64,000 nt of DNA from Cruorifilaria tuberocauda (taxonomy: Eukaryota; Nematoda; Chromadorea; Rhabditida; Onchocercidae): NCBI GenBank assembly GCA_013365365.1, contig JABVXU010000132.1:62001-126000 (forward strand), read 5' to 3'. Of this stretch, positions 62,244-64,000 are shown one piece after another. Below the pieces are notes generated by a model. That model searched no databases. It saw only the letters and a program-made list of their open reading frames with translations, and was not told where the DNA came from. The first letter of the stretch is position 1, and the number at the start of each line of letters is the position of its first letter. The translations under genes were made by a program, and so were the position numbers.

Positions 62244-64000
62244 ACTTATAAAACAACCAGAATTATCTGGCAAATATTTACATACATGGAATCAGACAGA
62301 ATCAGAAAATGCTTTGAAGCAGCATTTTTTGAACAGCGGATAGCGTCATGCAGGATTTATATTGTGTATGATTAGGTAAACAAACACACGCGACTGTATA
62401 CTCATTGAAGATCATACACTTTTCTGTAGACAATTCTTTTCGAACCTCAACTTGAAATACATCCAGTTGTAACCTTTCTTTTTCTTTTCTTGTAAAAGTT
62501 ACCTCTAAGTGCCTATCATTACTGCTTCCTTGCATGTACAAGGTCTGTGGATTGTTTTTAAAATTAATTGAATATTTTCGTGAATATCAAACAAGGTGTG
62601 AAAAGAAAATGATAGGGCAGTTAAGAGATGATTTTACTTGTTTATTTTAACGTCACATTATAAATGCTTTTGTAGAAATCTGCTTTTATCTAACGTCTGT
62701 TCCAAATTCCGCCAGGCTTTTCCTACTCTTTTAGAATTTGAATCCGATTTAATCGATAGTTATTGGAATCCATATCCTGTTTAGTAACATAACCTGTTTG
62801 ATTTGGTAACTGATTAATTTCAGTGAGTGGGAAAAAGTAATGAGACGTTGTTTCTTCATTCTTCAAGTACTGGGCTGATTTATATTTTATTTTTTATAAA
62901 GTCGTATTTGTCTTCCATTCCTATTCTATAGCGTATTGTGTAAGCTGTGAATGTTCTATTATAAACGGTGAAACAGTCATGCGAGCTGTAATCAATGTAA
63001 TGTTCGTGTATAATTTGCCGCTGATATCTGATATTTATTTCTTAGTAGATGAATTATTTTCTTTGTTTCATTCTTTGAATAATATTTTGCAACGTCGAAT
63101 ATGTATAAGGCATATTTATCTCTATATCACTATGCGTGACTAAATGATCGAACTTAGTTGCGTAAATCTCATCGCTCATTTCCGTGAACATCCTGCAGCC
63201 GCAATTTCTATTTCGTATGTGGAAAGCGGACTAAAAATTCTCTTAGATATTCTTATCTTTCCCAATTCTTCTCGATGCTGAATTTATGGATTTTGCAAAC
63301 AGGATTGCAATTTCTTGGAAGTTATGCGAAGCAGCTTTATATTAATTTTTCCTACGAAGATTGTGAATCACAAATCACTGAGTGGGTTGAGTTTTGTTGT
63401 CGATAGTAATAACTTTTGATTAGAACTATCGAGATTCAAAATAAAATAGGCCAGCCAGTAAAGTCTTATTTGTAGACAAAGAAAATCCAAAGAAAATTAG
63501 GTATTTGGTCATTAAGAAAGCAGATAAGTCTGGGTTTTGGCGTACTACGAACAATCTGAAGATTACTGCGGAAGGATTTCGCCACTTGTCAAAAGTCTCA
63601 ACTAGTGAATAGAGTTTGAGGTCCATTATTTGTGCATCGAACTCTGACTTGGGATCCACAAATATATTAAATGTTTTTTATCTTTGTTTATCTGTCTGCT
63701 TTAAATACCTTCTCTCTAGTTATCAAGCGATCAAATAATTTAGAGGCTGTCTAGACTAGATGGAGAACTGTATAGGGTTCATCAACCAAGAAGAGTGTAC
63801 TTCCTCGATGATAGCATGGATGGAAGACCAATGCGACGTTAAATGAAGGAGGTGACTTGTACCCTCAAAAACTACATATTAAAGTCTTGAAGTGCAGAAG
63901 GTCAACCCAACATCTTTTCCACGGTTATTAATGTCAAACCAAATTCCACTGAGTCGCTTTGTACTACCATAACTAGAACCCCTTGCCGTCCACTGCTCTT
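62244..64000. other. egl-4 3' flank and unassigned right edge
   Basis: The first several hundred bases should hold the egl-4 3' UTR. Minus-strand open frames at 62302-62541 and 63426-63659 (the latter with DPKSEFDAQIMDLKLYSLVE) are fairly protein-like. The second is followed at about 63740-64000 by GC-richer sequence with broken coding character, possibly a worn transposon or gene piece. Nothing could be assigned. Confidence 0.35.

Noticed and set aside
1..64000. tRNA, rRNA, spliced-leader RNA genes, CRISPR arrays or Wolbachia-derived inserts
   Set aside because: No B-box or cloverleaf pattern, 5S/SL cluster, regularly spaced repeats or bacterial-type gene was seen on either strand.

Overview
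The window reads as nuclear DNA of a parasitic nematode, most likely a spirurid or filarial worm. It is strongly AT-rich, genes are split into short exons by introns of roughly 40 bp to 4.5 kb, splice acceptors are TTTCAG/TTTTAG-like, and the recognisable genes are closest to Caenorhabditis proteins. The species cannot be named from sequence alone. No bacterial operons, CRISPR arrays, rRNAs or tRNAs were seen.

Layout. 1-3.5 kb: 5' exons of unc-31/CAPS (minus, continuing off the left edge). 3.6-3.9 kb: an unassigned open minus-strand exon. 9.0-10.1 kb: a four-exon gene for a small secreted eight-cysteine protein (minus). 13.3-17.1 kb: mitochondrial-type NAD kinase NADK2 (plus) with one damaged splice junction. 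22.8-28.2 kb: complete klp-11/KIF3B kinesin-II motor (plus, 18 exons). 28.1-30.4 kb: coding-like exons of unknown identity. 33.7-36.5 kb: a two-TM membrane protein with cytoplasmic PY motifs (plus), perhaps extended to 37.2 kb. 37.3-38.7 kb: complete ELO fatty-acid elongase (minus), preceded by a GC-elevated, multi-frame-open stretch and possible membrane-protein exons. 42.8-43.3 kb: a two-exon small gene. 45.1-48.9 kb: a CCM2/malcavernin homologue (plus). 51.2-62.2 kb: complete egl-4 cGMP-dependent protein kinase (plus, 16 exons, 762 aa) with a decayed Helitron in one intron.

The genes do not form a pathway. Several act in neurons or cilia in C. elegans (unc-31 dense-core vesicle release, klp-11 intraflagellar transport, egl-4 sensory cGMP signalling), but the linkage looks like ordinary gene neighbourhood. 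No new multi-gene system was found. The least explained items are the secreted eight-cysteine protein, the PY-motif membrane protein, the second open frame across the end of klp-11, two long stem-loop-forming repeats, and a GC-rich cassette beside the broken NADK2 junction. All exon models were made by eye from splice signals, reading-frame phase and remembered family sequences, and no alignment was run.
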